Source: Callipepla californica brunnescens
Lineage: Eukaryota > Chordata > Aves > Galliformes > Odontophoridae
DNA length: 64,000 bases
Direction: 5' to 3'
Assembly (NCBI GenBank): GCA_023055505.1
Contig: JALIRH010000109.1
Span: 402,501-466,500 of the forward strand
The notes under the pieces were generated by a model, which worked only from the letters and a program-made list of their open reading frames with translations, was not told where the DNA came from and did not search any database. The position numbers were made by a program, and so were the translations under genes. Shown here piece after piece: positions 1 through 12,865 of this stretch. How positions within the stretch are numbered: position 1 is the stretch's first letter; the number at the start of each line of letters is the position of its first letter.

Positions 1-3000
1 CAGCTCTGGGAGCAGAAAACCCAGTTTGACACTTCAGGAACACCTTTCTCCCTATCTCAGTGTGGTCCCCAGCGTTGTTGCCACAGATTTTAGAGTCTGC
101 AGTCAGCTTTATTTATACTAGTTTTCTACTTCATTTAAACTGCTAACATGAAATGCTATGACTTCACACAGGGCCACATTGTAAGTAAGTGAAATAAAAA
201 TAATTAGAAAAAAAAACTTCACACAAAAGCAAAAATATATCCTGTTTATTTCAGGATATGTGAAGTACCTGCTCATGATCCTATTAGCAAGAAGGAACCC
301 ACCACACACCATTTTCTGACAAGCATTTTCTCTATTAAGTCTGCAGTCTGTTTGCCTTCAAGCAAGTGGCTATGAATATTCAACTCTCACATATATTGCC
401 TGATATCTGGGCATTCATTCTGGGAATGGCTTATCTTGTCATCTCTCTTTTCCTTTAAAAGAGCTACTGTCCTAGGAGAGATAAACTATTAAAGACATTT
501 ACTATTCAAACTCACGCAAACATTGTACTGCAATCAATTGCTTCAGATGAAAGTCATAAGAGCCCACCTTCGCATTCTGTCCTGAAGGAAAATGCCTCCT
601 TTTTAAGAAACAAATAAATACAGACACATTTGCACAAGAAAGCACATTTATTCTGTTCTTTAAGTCCTGATCCAAACCCCAATTTAGTGCATAATTGACA
701 TCGAGTTCAGCTACCATTTGCTTCAGAGTATAGCCATTTTTTATGTCTAAATTTGATGTTTATCTTTCTATATTTCAGTCCTGAAATATGTCCTGTTTCT
801 GTCTGGTAAATGATGAAATTTCAGTGGACAAGAAGACAGATTGTAAATGTAACATAGCAAACAATACCTGAATTGCTCTGTGTGAAACAGTCTTTTATGT
901 TTATTCCTCTTTGTTTCCCTTTATTTTTTTTCTTGATCCCTGGTGAACTCACATCTATTTCTGGTTCAATATTTTTAAGTGTTTGTAAAGTACTTTTTGA
1001 GAACAATGTAGAGTTACAAGTTCTCTCACACCCATTCCCTGTCAGTATTCACCAGATGCTCTCCAGGCTGAATGGGATGGGTAATCTAAGACATGGAATT
1101 ATTTCTTCTCCCTATAAGAAGATTTCCATTGTTTAAAAAGAGGTAATAAAAACAGATCATCAAGTGACACTCTTTGCTTACCACTTGTAAATATTCATTC
1201 CTGGCTCACATCCACAAATCTTACAGAATACACAGTGATTTCATGATCATGTGAGCAACCATCTGAAGATTCTCTAATATGAGATGATTCTCTGCTAGGA
1301 ACAGAGGAGTGAAGTAATTATATTTACATGCTTTTTTCCCCCTATTTGTCAACAAGCTCTGCTTTTTAAAGTGTGGTTAAAAGATACATAGATGCTCTGT
1401 AAGCTTATTTTTTTGTATTCCCTCACATTCTAAAGAGCTCACTGGAAAGGCACCTGCATAAGACAATATCACAAAGAATTGTCAATAACGACTGAAAATA
1501 GTGTTAGTACAGGTGTTGTATGAATATCTTTGATCTTGAAAGCTTTGCTTCTTTTAAAAGCTTTAGGAAGAATGAATGCGTTTAAGTCAAAGAAAGAGCC
1601 TATGAGTATTGTTTTCTAAAGTAGACAGGAAGAAAAATCACTGACTTTACTCAAATACCAACTACACTATAGTAAGAAAAAAGGCAGAAAAGAAGTTAAG
1701 GCTTTATAGGTATATAAAGAAATATGAGTGGATTAATGCAGCTAGCAGTACCTCACCATTGGCAAAAAGTGTAATACATTATTCATAAACCTCTGATGAG
1801 CTACTTCTAGGCAGACTTACAAAATGTCATTTCTAGAAAAAGTCTGATATAGACATCTTTCTCTAGGTTCATATCTGTTAATTTTCTACTAAAAGTTGTA
1901 TAGTTGGATATCAAATATGAATACATCTGGAAGAACTGACTCCACTCCTGAGGATGAGGCGAGATGTGTGGAGGATGTGAACAATTGTGAAGGACTCAAT
2001 TGGGAAGTCCTCATGGAGATTGCCTCATAGCCAGGAGCTATGTGTGTTCACTTCTTGGAAGCAGCAAGACAACACAGGTATGAAAATACCTACCTGACTA
2101 GTAATATAAGTCCTGTGACACCTTCAGATCACATAGCCTCAAAACTTAGGAGATGCTGGATGGGCCAAGCTGGAGACATCTGGCCAGGAGGAGGATGTAT
2201 ACGTACTAAAAGTTAAGGCCTTCAAGAATACAGTCAAGTTGTTCATGTTATGAGCACTGCAGCACAGAAAAGGTGATTTATTTCTTTGTACTCGCTTCAT
2301 TCTGAGACCTGCACTACAGCTTTTCTACAATTAGTTGATTCGAACAAACAGAGAAAAAACATCAGACAAATGCTGTAGTCAGCTCAGGGTTAGATCTTAG
2401 GGGCTCAGCAATGACCTGTGGCTCCACAATATGTAACACCCGAAGGTTCATTTGAAACGGAAGTTACTATCTCTCTTGAAGAATGATCTCAGCTTAATTG
2501 TTACATCTCCTGACAGCAGCCTTGGCCAGAGAATAAAGGCAGAGGCCTTCTCCTGAGCTATTTGATCCTTGATTTCAGTAGCCGAGATCAGGAACCAAAA
2601 CCAAAACTGAGACCAGTGAACTGAGAGGTTTTTTGTTCACTTTGGTCAGACAAGAGCACAATCTAATTCCCTACATGCAGAAGAGTTACAAGTAAAAGAC
2701 AAATGTAATGGCTGGCTTTCCTGAGTCTTCCCTGTAGTCAAACATGAAATAAGATTTTATACATAAATTTAATGTTCTAAACTTGAATACCAGTACTTCT
2801 TAAGAAGTCATAATAGAAAAAAAGATGACAAAAGGACATTGAAGTCCAATAATAGTTTGAGTTTCAGGAATATTTACAGTAAAAACAAACAAACAATAAT
2901 AACAATAATAATAAAAACATGATCCGTTTCAGAATAGGCTACTGTTACAGGGAATTGTGCACCATATTCCTATACTGAGATTTTTCAGTGAATTTAGAGT

Positions 3001-4792
3001 GACATTATCAGGAAAAACAAGCCATTTAGAATTCAGCATTTAGCTGAATATAGTACCTACCGAAGTATTTTGGCTCTAGCAGGAAAGGGAAGAGATGGAT
3101 GCTGAAACACATCAGCCAGTGGAGTTTGATACTAAAGACTCTTAGCAAACTGACTGAACAGTGACGTTTTCATTAAAACTAATTTATCATTATAATTTTC
3201 TTAATGATATGGCTAAAGGGATGGAATTACAGCTACAATCAAGCTTATAATAAAGTTCTACACTCTTAACAGAAACAAGAGCCCAGAAGAAGACAAATCA
3301 GAAGAAAAAAGGACTTTGTGTCTCTAACATTTGTTTCAGAAGGAAAGCCAGGCTGAAGAAGAAATCAATTAGTTAAGATTTAATGTCAACTAGAACTTTC
3401 ATCTAATTGCTTTTGTTACACTTCAGAGCTGGCATTTAAAACTTGCACTCCCTTCTGTAGTTAAGGAACTCTGCGGCAAGTTTCTCTAAAAAGAGACACT
3501 GCTTTTTAGGATCCCTGTAGTAACTCTGCTTCATTGTTACACTAATCCCCAACAATGAGATCCTCAACCTCAATAGCAGTAGAGAGGATTTACAATTTTA
3601 CCAAATTTTCACAAAATCCAAGTGGCTAAAAGCTACCGTAACTCCCTGTTCCCTGAGGTGTCTTGCAAAAACATTCAGAAGCTTAGCACTGTACTTAGCC
3701 CGGCTTTTTTTAAGTTTTGTCTACTCAGCCCATGTCTGCATTAAAAAAAAACATTCAGCATCTTGGGATTACAAGTGCAACAATTAAAGTAAAGCCTAAA
3801 AGCTGACCTCTCCTCAAAACCTTGAGCTATTGCTGTGCAGGAAACTATTTTATACTTAGGTGCCAATCTTTGCATAAGCCTTAAGCTTCCCAAAGCAAAC
3901 AAAGACTAAAGAAACATTTGTCTCCACCAAACACCAGTGGCAAACATAAACATAGTTTTTTGTGTATCTGGTGAAAAGATGGTTTGAGAACGGAACCATA
4001 ATTCACTCTAATTGCAAGATCTGACTTCTGCTCTTTCAGAACAAAAAAGATAAATTTAAAGCCCCACAATCTCTTTGGTCACCGCAACTACACCAGACAT
4101 CAGACGTTCTCAGTTTCACAGAGTTTTGTTATAAGTTTAACTTGAAAGTTTCCTTTAATGTTCTGTATGAGAAAAGCAAAGTGAAGAAATGTCTCTGACG
4201 CATTAATGCTAGGCCTCTTGAAGTAAATGGTGTAACAAATTAAACTGAAAGTAAATCTTGACCATCAGATATTCAAATCACATTCTCACACTATACAAAA
4301 CAATTTTAATTTTAATATCAAGTACAAAACAGATGGTAAATGCATTAGCAAAATCACTTTTATCTAAGAAGATGGAAAGCTCAGAAAGCTATTTTCACTG
4401 AGATATTATGATCAGGTGTAGAGCCCACTGAGATATGGATATGTCAGTATTGAATAGCTCTGAACTGGGACAGTGACTGGGGTGCAGAGTGAGGATTCTG
4501 ATAAGGGAGGAGGAGGACCAGTGTACTTCTAGGAAACAGGAATCCATTTTCTCAGTGAATATAGTGGTAATCAACCATGCAATCTAAAGGGATTTGAAAC
4601 TATTTGTAAAGTCAGGCTAAATTTGACAACTAACCTCAGACTCCTTACTCTTATCCCGACAAGAAAGTCAGGCAGAATATTGCATTTCAATGTTTTGAAA
4701 TAAACTCTTGCTTATTCATCTTGGCCTTTTTAAAGTTTACTTATTTTGGTAGTTGAAGAATTAGTTATTCACAGAGACCGAGCTGGGCATCA
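1..4792. other. Unique AT-rich non-coding stretch
   Basis: No interspersed repeat or convincing exon was recognised. Open frames are under 100 codons and lack paired splice signals. An A-rich simple tract of CAAA and AAT units lies at about 2881-2918. Otherwise the sequence looks like ordinary intergenic or intronic DNA. Confidence 0.6.
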
Positions 4793-5010
4793 TTAACCAG
4801 CAGAACGAAGCCCCCTTTGTGTGGCATATTCTGTCCAGAAGATGAATTCACAGCCATTCTCATGCTCAGCAGAAAGGCGCCCTATGAGACTTAACTCCCC
4901 AGAATCTCCAGTCTCTACATGTCTATTGACGTAGGATGTCCTTCTGCTGGGAATGAGGATGGCTGTGAATTCATCTTCTGGGCATGTAACATCATACGTT
5001 GACCTAAGCT
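4793..5010 (-). other. Exon-like open segment containing an inverted repeat
   Basis: Seen: on the minus strand a good splice-acceptor context (pyrimidine-rich, ending TTGTTTTCAG, with the AG opposite 5011-5012) is followed by about 72 open codons to a TAA opposite 4793. The peptide contains a TCPEDEFTAILIPSRR stretch. The segment also holds both arms of a near-perfect inverted repeat (4835-4877 and 4940-4982). The left arm read on the plus strand gives the related peptide CPEDEFTAILMLSRK. Possible donors are weak (ACAT/GTAGAG or CTG/GTTAATG on the minus strand). Inference: it may be a terminal exon, an exon remnant that suffered an inverted duplication, or a chance frame inside a hairpin. I do not recognise the protein family. 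Confidence 0.25.
4835..4982. repeat. Imperfect inverted repeat, 43-bp arms, 62-bp loop
   Basis: Left arm 4835-4877 and right arm 4940-4982 are reverse complements, with 23 consecutive matching bases at the outer end (CCAGAAGATGAATTCACAGC and on), then three mismatches and one single-base indel. Weaker complementarity continues inward (CCCTATGAGAC against CATCCTACGTC). A transcript of either strand could fold into a hairpin of about 150 nt. No flanking target-site duplication is evident, so it is not clearly a MITE. Confidence 0.85.
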
Positions 5011-5012
5011 CT

Positions 5013-5694
5013 GAAAACAAAGAAGTTGTGAAAACTGCAGGAAAAAAAAATGTATAATCCACTGCATACCAATCCACTTTTAATGTAAACTGCTAGAGAA
5101 GAATGATCAAAGTACACGTGGCCCAATGATTATATTTATCCTTGAGATATTTCATTGAAAAAAAGAAAAGATTGAGAAAAATGAATTAATGAATGATTTC
5201 TCTTTATTTTTTTAATGCTAGTAGTCTAGGTTAACTAGCAAGGTTCATTTACAGTAAAGAAACTATTCATGATGGACTATTTGAGGATGATTTTTTTTCC
5301 CTGACAATGAAGGAACAATGATTAGCATTTACATAACACCTTGAGTTAGCAAAGGTTTTGTAGGAATAATACATGAATATTAGGTGAATGAAGCAAAATG
5401 TTTTGAAGGAACACTTCTACTGAAAAGTACCATTCAAAATCAAAGACTTTTCTATGGTGAAACTGGGAAATAATTCAAACTGAAATAGGATATCTGGAAA
5501 AATACCTCATTTTGTTTCAGCTCCTGTCGTACTGTTGCAGGTGGTTTTCGGTCATATCAATCAAGCTGTCAGCAAAGAAAGGCAAGATTACTTATAGAGT
5601 AATACGGTATATATTATACTAATATACTAATGTATAATAGTAACTACTTACAAGTAGGAAGCCACACTGACCAGGGCAGGAAAGCACTTCTTTA
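5013..5694. other. AT-rich spacer, nothing identified
   Basis: No repeat family or exon was recognised. A locally self-complementary TA-rich patch (TATATTATACTAATATAC type) lies at about 5605-5635. Confidence 0.5.
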
Positions 5695-5739
5695 ATGTGC
5701 AGTGTACATCATGTGCATTTAGTCTGGACACAGTACAGT

Positions 5740-5927
5740 AATGCCTCTGCAAATCTTCAAATATCTGAGCTGGAGGATAAGCAAATGTGCAAAGACGACC
5801 TGCAGGAATTCATCCAAAGGCTGCAGGTTGCTGAGGACACTCAGGGCAGCCTCAAAATATGGAGTACCCCCACTCAGAAGCCATCCAGAAGCTGCAGGAT
5901 AGACTAGTTACACCTGCAATGACTTAG
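5740..5927 (+). pseudogene. Frameshifted coiled-coil-like coding remnant
   Basis: Seen: one frame (open 5695-5907) encodes a heptad-like, charged stretch with ELEDKQM and DLQEFIQRLQ. At about 5855 the coding-like signal moves to another frame, which reads MEYPHSEAIQKLQDRL and ends at TAG 5925-5927. The two pieces together resemble one amphipathic helix protein broken by a single-base shift near the CTCAAAATATGG segment. Codon-like content stops on both sides and a CR1 fragment follows at 6.1 kb. Inference: a decayed retrocopy or exon fragment of a coiled-coil protein. The parent gene is not recognised, and chance open frames remain possible. Confidence 0.3.
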
Positions 5928-6097
5928 GAATCTAGCCTAAGCCACTGCCAAATCCCCTCAGCAGTGAATGGAGATATGGTTTTATACACATCCTAGCAGA
6001 GGTGGGTAAGGTACAGGGCATGGACTGCTTCCTCTTGGATGCTGAGGGAATCAAGGTGAACTGGTTGACATTAGGCCTCATACCCACCAATTGGTGT

Positions 6098-6275
6098 ATT
6101 ATACCGCAGAATTGTTTGAGTTGGAAGGAGTCATTAAGGGTCATCTACCCCAACTCCCCTGCAATGAACCTACACCTACAGCTCCATCAGGTACTCAGAG
6201 CCCCTTCCAGCCTGAATGTCTCCAGGGATGGGGCATCCACTGCCTCTCTGGGCAAGCTATTCCAGCAGATCTTGA
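6098..6275 (-). mobile_element. CR1 LINE 3' fragment
   Basis: Antisense CR1 3' end. It starts with a decayed AGAATTGTTTGAGTTGGAAGG block (3' end at left), then a CCAACTCCCCTGCA-like block and the diagnostic GAATGTCTCCAGGGATGGGG, and fades after GGGCAAGCTATTCCAGCA. The copy is 5'-truncated and old. Confidence 0.85.
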
Positions 6276-8879
6276 GACATCTTTTATAGCCAAGGAAAAA
6301 GACATATTTCAAAGGGCAATTAATTCCACTTGAAGCGGCTGAGAATCCTGGAATTGAATATCACTGGGAACACCTATCCTTCTCCTCTAGCCAAGGTGCC
6401 TGATTTGTGCACAAATAACGTCATGTCAAAGCATTTCTTCTCCACTATTTTCCCAAAATAAAACAAACAACAACAACAACAACAAACAAACAATACTCAC
6501 ATAAACTTCTATCTCCTGATAGGAAAAACATTTCTTTAACGATGATAAAGTTCCACAGTTCTCATGAAAAAATATTACACATGAGAATGTATCTTGATTT
6601 CTATATTTTGTTCTGTCCATCTCTTTTATGGTGAATGCTTGGCTTTATAAGAACATCTTAGTCTTTAACAAAACCAATGCACTGATAATCATACTGATGG
6701 AGGACAAGGAACAGGGCAGGACAGCTTCTAGTGCCTCTGCTAACCCAAGAAAAACGACCAGTGAGAGAATTCTTCATCCCTAATAGGGTTTCTGGGCTCT
6801 TTCTGTTCTTGCAATTAAAAAGTCAGTAGATCAGAGTCATCAACTTCCTGTGAGTTTCATAGAACAGCTAACTCAGTTAGATATAGTACGTTCACTGCAG
6901 ATGTTGCAGTATGAGAGACAAGATACAAACATTTTACAGTTTTAAAAGAAAAGCCTATCTCTAACAAATGCACTAGAGCATATTGAAGCAGTCTGGAAAA
7001 TCAAGCAGACAGATAGCTAATAGACCTTCAGGATATCAACATCTTTTTCTAGCAAGTGAACAAATGTAAAGGTAGGCAGTAAATGTGAGGATAGCAAGCG
7101 GAATGAGGAGAAAATACTAAAATGAAGAAAAAAAAAACAAACAACAGAGGATGCAAACAAGGACAATTCCTTCCTCCCACTCTCCCTTTTCAAAGAAGTC
7201 TCTCATGTTTTTGCTAGGAAGTACAAGAATTAGAAGCCAATTACTTTGAAAACAAAATAGGCTATTTTTCTTTTGTACTGGTCTAATGCCCTTTATATGC
7301 CTAAACTGAGACAGGCCAGAGCACAAAAAATGTAGTTACTGACATTTCATAGACAGTTTGCCAGAGCTTTTCAATGAATGCACTTTAAGTAGATAGCTAT
7401 TCTAGGCATGCTATATATAATCCTAGGGTCATTGTCCCTGGATAAATTAGAAGACAATTTAAGATTGGGTAATCCCAAACACTGGATTCAGTATTTTCAC
7501 ACAATCCAATAAGTAAAATGAACTTCCAAGACAGGGTGGGATCCACCTATACGTTACCGTCTCTGTGTGTTAACATCTAGGCATAAAACTATGCTACATG
7601 TAATACTTAACACTGCAAGATGGCAGTGGCCAAGTGGTTGCATTAAGATGACACGACATTTCCATTCTGTAGCTCTACTGAGCATAATACCAAGCTCGTG
7701 CAACTCTGGACACTGAGCAGGTCTCACAGCCTGTGCAATGCTAGTCTGAGGGTCTCTGCAGGGTGTCCATGGTAAAGCACAAATGTGACCTATACAAATC
7801 ATTCTTCAGATAGCATTAACTGAACCTGCTTGTCTTCACATCTGTCCCGATTCATTGAATCAGATAATTTTCCCTCTGAGAGCTATTGGCTGAAAACGTA
7901 TCTTCCATACCAAAGAAGAAAATCAAGGCATCACATCTCACCTCATCAGAAAAAAGCTGCCCAGCTTCTGGTTATGGAAATTGGACAGTGTCACTGAAGT
8001 CAAACACCATGCTCAGAAGAGGTGCTCAACTATGTAATAGTACAAGACCTTGCCCATCAGTCCCATCTGGCCAGAGTACATTTCAGTAGAACATCCACAA
8101 ACACGTTTAGGTGAGTCAGATAATCTAAGGTGTTTCTGAAACTGCCAGACTTTAATCCTTAAAGGTTCAATCTAGTGTCTTTGGAGTACTTAGAAATCCA
8201 ACAGCAAGTGCATTACTATCAAAAGCCAGATTTAGAACATAATGTACAGCATTTTTAGCTCCAATCATTTTACCTCCTCCATCTGCACCCACATTTTAGA
8301 AAACTAAATGACATCATAAATCACCTTTTAAGTATTTTCTGTTGTACTCAGATATCGTTTGGATTTATGAAACCACAGAAAGGATGTAATCTGGAAAATT
8401 AATGCCCATCTGCATATTTACATATATGCAATTACTTACAAACATCTTTTTCTTTTTAGGATAGGAGAGACTCCACAGTTTATGGCTATCTGACATAAAT
8501 GGTCAAAACATTTCACTTGACTCCTTTGTTTCTAAGTTGCAAAATATATTAATTCTGAAAGTGTCAGTTATGGGACACAAATTGCAGAACTGCCTTGAGT
8601 TTGGTCAGTTTGGAATAGATACATTAGAACTGGTATATCCCCCACAGACAGTTTTGTCAGTTAACCCTTAGATGGCATTCATCTCACATAACTTGAGTTA
8701 TCTAAAAATTCAACATGTTGTTCAACCTAGGCTTCTTCTATAACAGTGAAGAAAGAAACATAGGTACCATTAACACATCCAGCTCCTTGAAGTGCCATGT
8801 TCTGACTGTGACTTATCCACTGAGCATCAGCTTCAAATTAAGGAATTTGTTCATTCTCTTTTCTTTCTTCATTACTTTT
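6276..8879. other. Non-coding stretch with a CAA/CAAA tract
   Basis: A simple (CAA)n/(CAAA)n tract lies at 6461-6493. No transposon was recognised in the rest. The segment at 7540-7830 is slightly less AT-rich with one 82-codon minus frame, but it shows no family resemblance or paired splice sites. Confidence 0.5.
6461..6493 (+). repeat. (CAA)n/(CAAA)n simple repeat
   Basis: 33 bp built of CAAA and CAA units; pure A/C on the plus strand. Confidence 0.95.
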
Positions 8880-9069
8880 CCTCCCTCCCTCCCTCCCTCC
8901 CTCCCTCCCTCCCTCCCTCCCTCCCTCCCTCCCTCCCTCCCTCCCTCCCTTCCTTCCTTCCTTCCTTCCTTCCTTCCTTCCTTCCTTCCTTCCTTCCTTC
9001 CTTCCTTCCTTCCTTCCTTCCTTCCTTCCTTCCTTCCTTCCTTCCTTCCTTCCTTCCTTCCTTCCTTCC
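8880..9069. repeat. Compound microsatellite (CCCT)n-(CCTT)n
   Basis: About 70 bp of CCCT units (8880-8949) pass without interruption into about 120 bp of CCTT units (8950-9069), ended by a single G at 9070. The plus strand is all pyrimidine for 190 bp. The open frames reading Leu-Pro-Ser-Phe or Lys-Glu-Gly-Arg repeats here are products of the microsatellite, not genes. The minus strand (GGGA)n has the run pattern of a G-quadruplex former, and the tract is a candidate triplex former. Confidence 0.98.
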
Positions 9070-9070
9070 G

Positions 9071-12000
9071 TCCTGACTATAGGTACTAAAAATTATTAAA
9101 AAAATAATGTCTTTTCTAAGGCAGCCCATCAACAAAGGAGGAATACAATAAGAATGATCACCAGCTCCAGCTGAATTTTTTTGAGGAAGAGACTACTATT
9201 GCTTGTGAGTACACAGATAACAAAATTCAAGACATCTTGGCATAATTAACAACAAAGACATTCAACATGAAGTGGACACAAAACCAAGTCACAGACCATC
9301 ATGAATATTTCAGTTCTTTGGGACCTCCTGAGACTGGATGTTGGGAGTAGGTGACAAGGAGAATGTGTATGTACTGAAAATATTTCAAATCTGCAGTATA
9401 TAGAAACTTATTGTAGAATGTCTGCAATATTATTTCTTATTAAACAGTTAAAAGAGAATGAGTGTCTATAGAACAGGTAAGTAATTAAAATTCTTAACTG
9501 CACAGTCAAACACATACAGCAGTGCATTGCCAACTACAGACAAAAGTAGAGCCATGCAAGTCTGAACATGCACCTATTTATTAAATCTTATTTAAAACAC
9601 TGAAGTAAGTGCAGTGCCTGATGAAATATTTAGGGTGTTTAAATGTGCTACAGCTGACAGCAAACATTTTTTTCTATTGGCACAAGATTACTTTGTTTTG
9701 CTTTTTTCCCCAAAAAAAGTCAAGAACTGCATCTGAATACAAGGTAGGTTTTCCATGCTTCCAGTTTCAGCATGGGGTTTTTGAAGTGCTTCTGATTCAT
9801 TGCATAACTTCTTGTTTTGCTGATTTTAAATCCACAGAATTTCCCTCGTACTTCTAAAGACACCAAGCATTTGCTACTAATGTGACATTGTGCTACTTAA
9901 TGTCACTGCATAGCTGTGGGATTGACCTCCACTATAACATAAAACTAGAAAAATTATTCCTTCAAAGGGGATGTATAGATAGTGTTTCTGGCAAAGTTGA
10001 AAAATAGGACATTGCATTATGAATTACTTGAAATACAGAGGTCTTATCATCCAATATCCTTGAAGAAATAGTAACCATTAATAGTATTGCTAGGAGACCT
10101 GAACCTTCACGTTGTCTTGCCACAACAGCCTTACTAATAGGCTTGTGAGTAAGAAAGTGTTAGGTTTGGTGAGTCTTCCACAAGCTCCTTTCCCAAACGT
10201 GTTCCCTTTCCAAAGCACAACCTTCCAATACAGGTATCCACTCCCTACTGACGTTATCATGGACACTGAGAAATGAAATGACCACCACAGAAATTGCATT
10301 TTGCTACTTTCAGCCCCCACCAGGCTTCTGCCCGTTGGCTGTCCCTGGCTTTGTGAGCTCCATCCAGCACATTGCTCACTTTGGTAAAGCTCCACCAACC
10401 CAGAGGTCATTATCCCACAACAGATAATAATCATTTCCACTTTGTAAGCGTTTCTTTTATGCTGATCACTGGCTATTTCATGCCTCTGTGCTTACAGAGA
10501 GCTTCCAGTCAATAGCAGTGGTTGTCCTCATGCGTGTTAGTGCAAAATATATTCCCTGGTCGCAATGAGAATTATTTGCAGGCACACATACAATAAAAGT
10601 CATCTCTATTTCTGATTTCTCTCTCTCTCCAGCCTACAGACCTGTTACAAATTATTTTTTGATAAGGTATTAATTCAAATTGCATTTGAATGTGTTGACT
10701 TCAGTTCCTCCATAATAATTATTCAAGTCCACTTTTTAGTCTTCAAATTACACTGCTCATTTTGTGGGCTATTAAGCATGGGTATAGTGCAAATTACCCA
10801 GGAAAGCACTGAGCATCTTTTAAGTCATTCTGAGCCCATTCCCCTGTACTGAGATTCTACTGGTCAGCTTTCTCACTCATGTGCATCCTGAGCAGCAGCC
10901 CCCACCAACAGAAAGATGAGGTGGGGAAAAGTCTCAGTGAGGTCTGCCGGATTATACCACAGCCACTGCTGCTGGGGCCTGGCCTTTTTTTTAGCGGAGA
11001 AAAACAGAGACAAAGAGAGGACAAGCCAAGTTGGAGCAGCAAGATAAGGTTAGGGAAGGAAACAGAAATTTAAGAGATAGCAGAAAACAAGCCAAGGTGG
11101 AAAAAGTGGGAAAAATAGAACTGGGGAGAAAAAAAGAGAAGAGAATGTCCATTCAAACAGCACTATGAAGCAATGAACTAGAGCTGGATCCTCCCGTAAC
11201 TGGCATGGCTGGATGCAAAGCTGGCATCTCACCACATGAGGAAACTCTCATGAGATTTTGCCCCCATTAATAAGTATTTCAAACACTATAATGGAGGCAA
11301 AGTCTGAGAAAACACTTCCCACAACTGCAAAGGACTTCTACTCTGAGCACTGTCTGTGAGATTTGCAGCCTTAGACACAAATGGGATGCCTAAAAGGTGC
11401 TGTGTTGGAGGCCCAAGGAGATAGCACGTACTTCAACAGCAGCACCAACACATAATCACCGAAATACATCTAGAAAAAGTGGCTATATTTCATTCTTGAC
11501 ATGAAGAATCATCAGTGGACATCGCTGGTCCACTCTGTCTGGTCCATTAAAGAGTCTCTGTCTTCCCTAGTAAGTCAATACCTTCAAAGTCTGAATGAGC
11601 TCCACGATAGCCTTGATCCTCTAATTACTGGATTGAATTGAAAGATTTATTCTGAAGCATGTGTTGGAGCAGATCTTAACAGAAAATCCCAAAGACCATT
11701 CCAATTTAGAATGAGTAGCCTAGAAGACCAAGAAAGAAGTACCAATGTTGTAGGTTCCAGTTTAAGATGAGTAATTAATTTATAACTTAGGCAGTTAATT
11801 ATTTCAGCCTGGTGTAATAAAACACTGCTGTTTTCTCATAATATCTTTTTGTTCTTTGACTGTTCTGATGGCTCTCTGTGATGAAATTTGGGTTATTTTG
11901 TTCCATGGCTACTAGTCATAAAAGTCACGTGATCTGTGTAGTTTCAAATTCCAGATTGAATAAGTGCAAATGTACCCACATTTTCAATTTTAAAACAGCT

Positions 12001-12654
12001 TTCATAACTGTCTTTTAAGAAATATTTCCACAAGAAAATCATCCCCTTCAAACTGCAAATGAACTTCATTTCCAAATTGCTTGATTTCTTTAACTGGTTG
12101 GCATAACAGCTGCTAGTCAAATTGTGTAACATATTCTGTGTTTTAATATTCTAATTAAGATTTCAGATTTTATCGAGGAAATATTTAAGCAAAAAAAAAC
12201 CAAAAACAAAAACGGTATTTCACTATTCTAGTATTGTCAAGCACAAGAGTGCATATAGATTGACATATGATACATGCAATAGACCTGAAGTTGATAGTTT
12301 TAACAACAGTCTGCTGCTGTTTGGTAAAACAGAAAGGTGAGAACCTCATATAATAATACAACTCCACGACTTAGAAATTTCAAAAAAAAAAAAAAACAAA
12401 CCATTTGAAATAGAGACAACTATAAAATGAATACCCTCTCTGGAGGAATGGAGAAATTATTGTCTGATGTAGATTAACAAGACCGATGAGAAACTAAGTC
12501 TGCATCCAGGCTGGACCTTAACAGAAGACGGACAACCAATGCCACATCAATCCATGTGCGTAACATATCCCTTGGTGCTGCTTTGAAATAAATTCTTCAT
12601 GGGTCCTTTGGAAAGGATACCAGGTCTTACCCCACCACATATTAGTAAAAAGTT
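9071..12654. other. Non-coding stretch, no repeat family recognised
   Basis: The longest frame is 116 codons on the minus strand (10090-10440); it is tryptophan-rich and resembles no family I know. A purine-rich segment lies at about 10985-11150. Short A runs lie near 12190 and 12389. No CR1 signature was seen. Confidence 0.5.
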
Positions 12655-12865
12655 CTGCCAGAGCCACCCAGAGGGTTGTGGGCATGGAACAGGCTGCCCA
12701 GGGCAGCTGGAACTGACCCGAGTGTTGGAGCTCACAGGGTGTTGGGACTCCACTCTCAGACACAGGGTTGGGTTTGGGTGGTGCTGTGTGGACCAGGGGT
12801 TGTACTGGATGAACTTTTTGGGTTCTTTCTATCTCAGGGTATTCTATGACTCTACGATTCTGTGA
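12655..12865 (+). mobile_element. CR1 LINE 3' fragment
   Basis: Sense CR1 3' end: GGAACAGGCTGCCCAGGGCA near 12690, then TCAGACACAGGGTTGGGTTT, GTGCTGTGTGGACCAGG and a terminal TATTCTATGACTCTACGATT. This tail type matches the tiny fragment at 32.5 kb and differs from the TCTTTTCCAACCTTA type at 30.1 kb. Confidence 0.88.

Noticed and set aside
8715..9135. Long open frames of Leu-Pro-Ser-Phe and Lys-Glu-Gly-Arg repeats on both strands
   Set aside because: They are translations of the CCCT/CCTT microsatellite.
10090..10440. 116-codon minus frame as a gene
   Set aside because: No recognisable domain, no paired splice signals, unusual Trp-rich composition.
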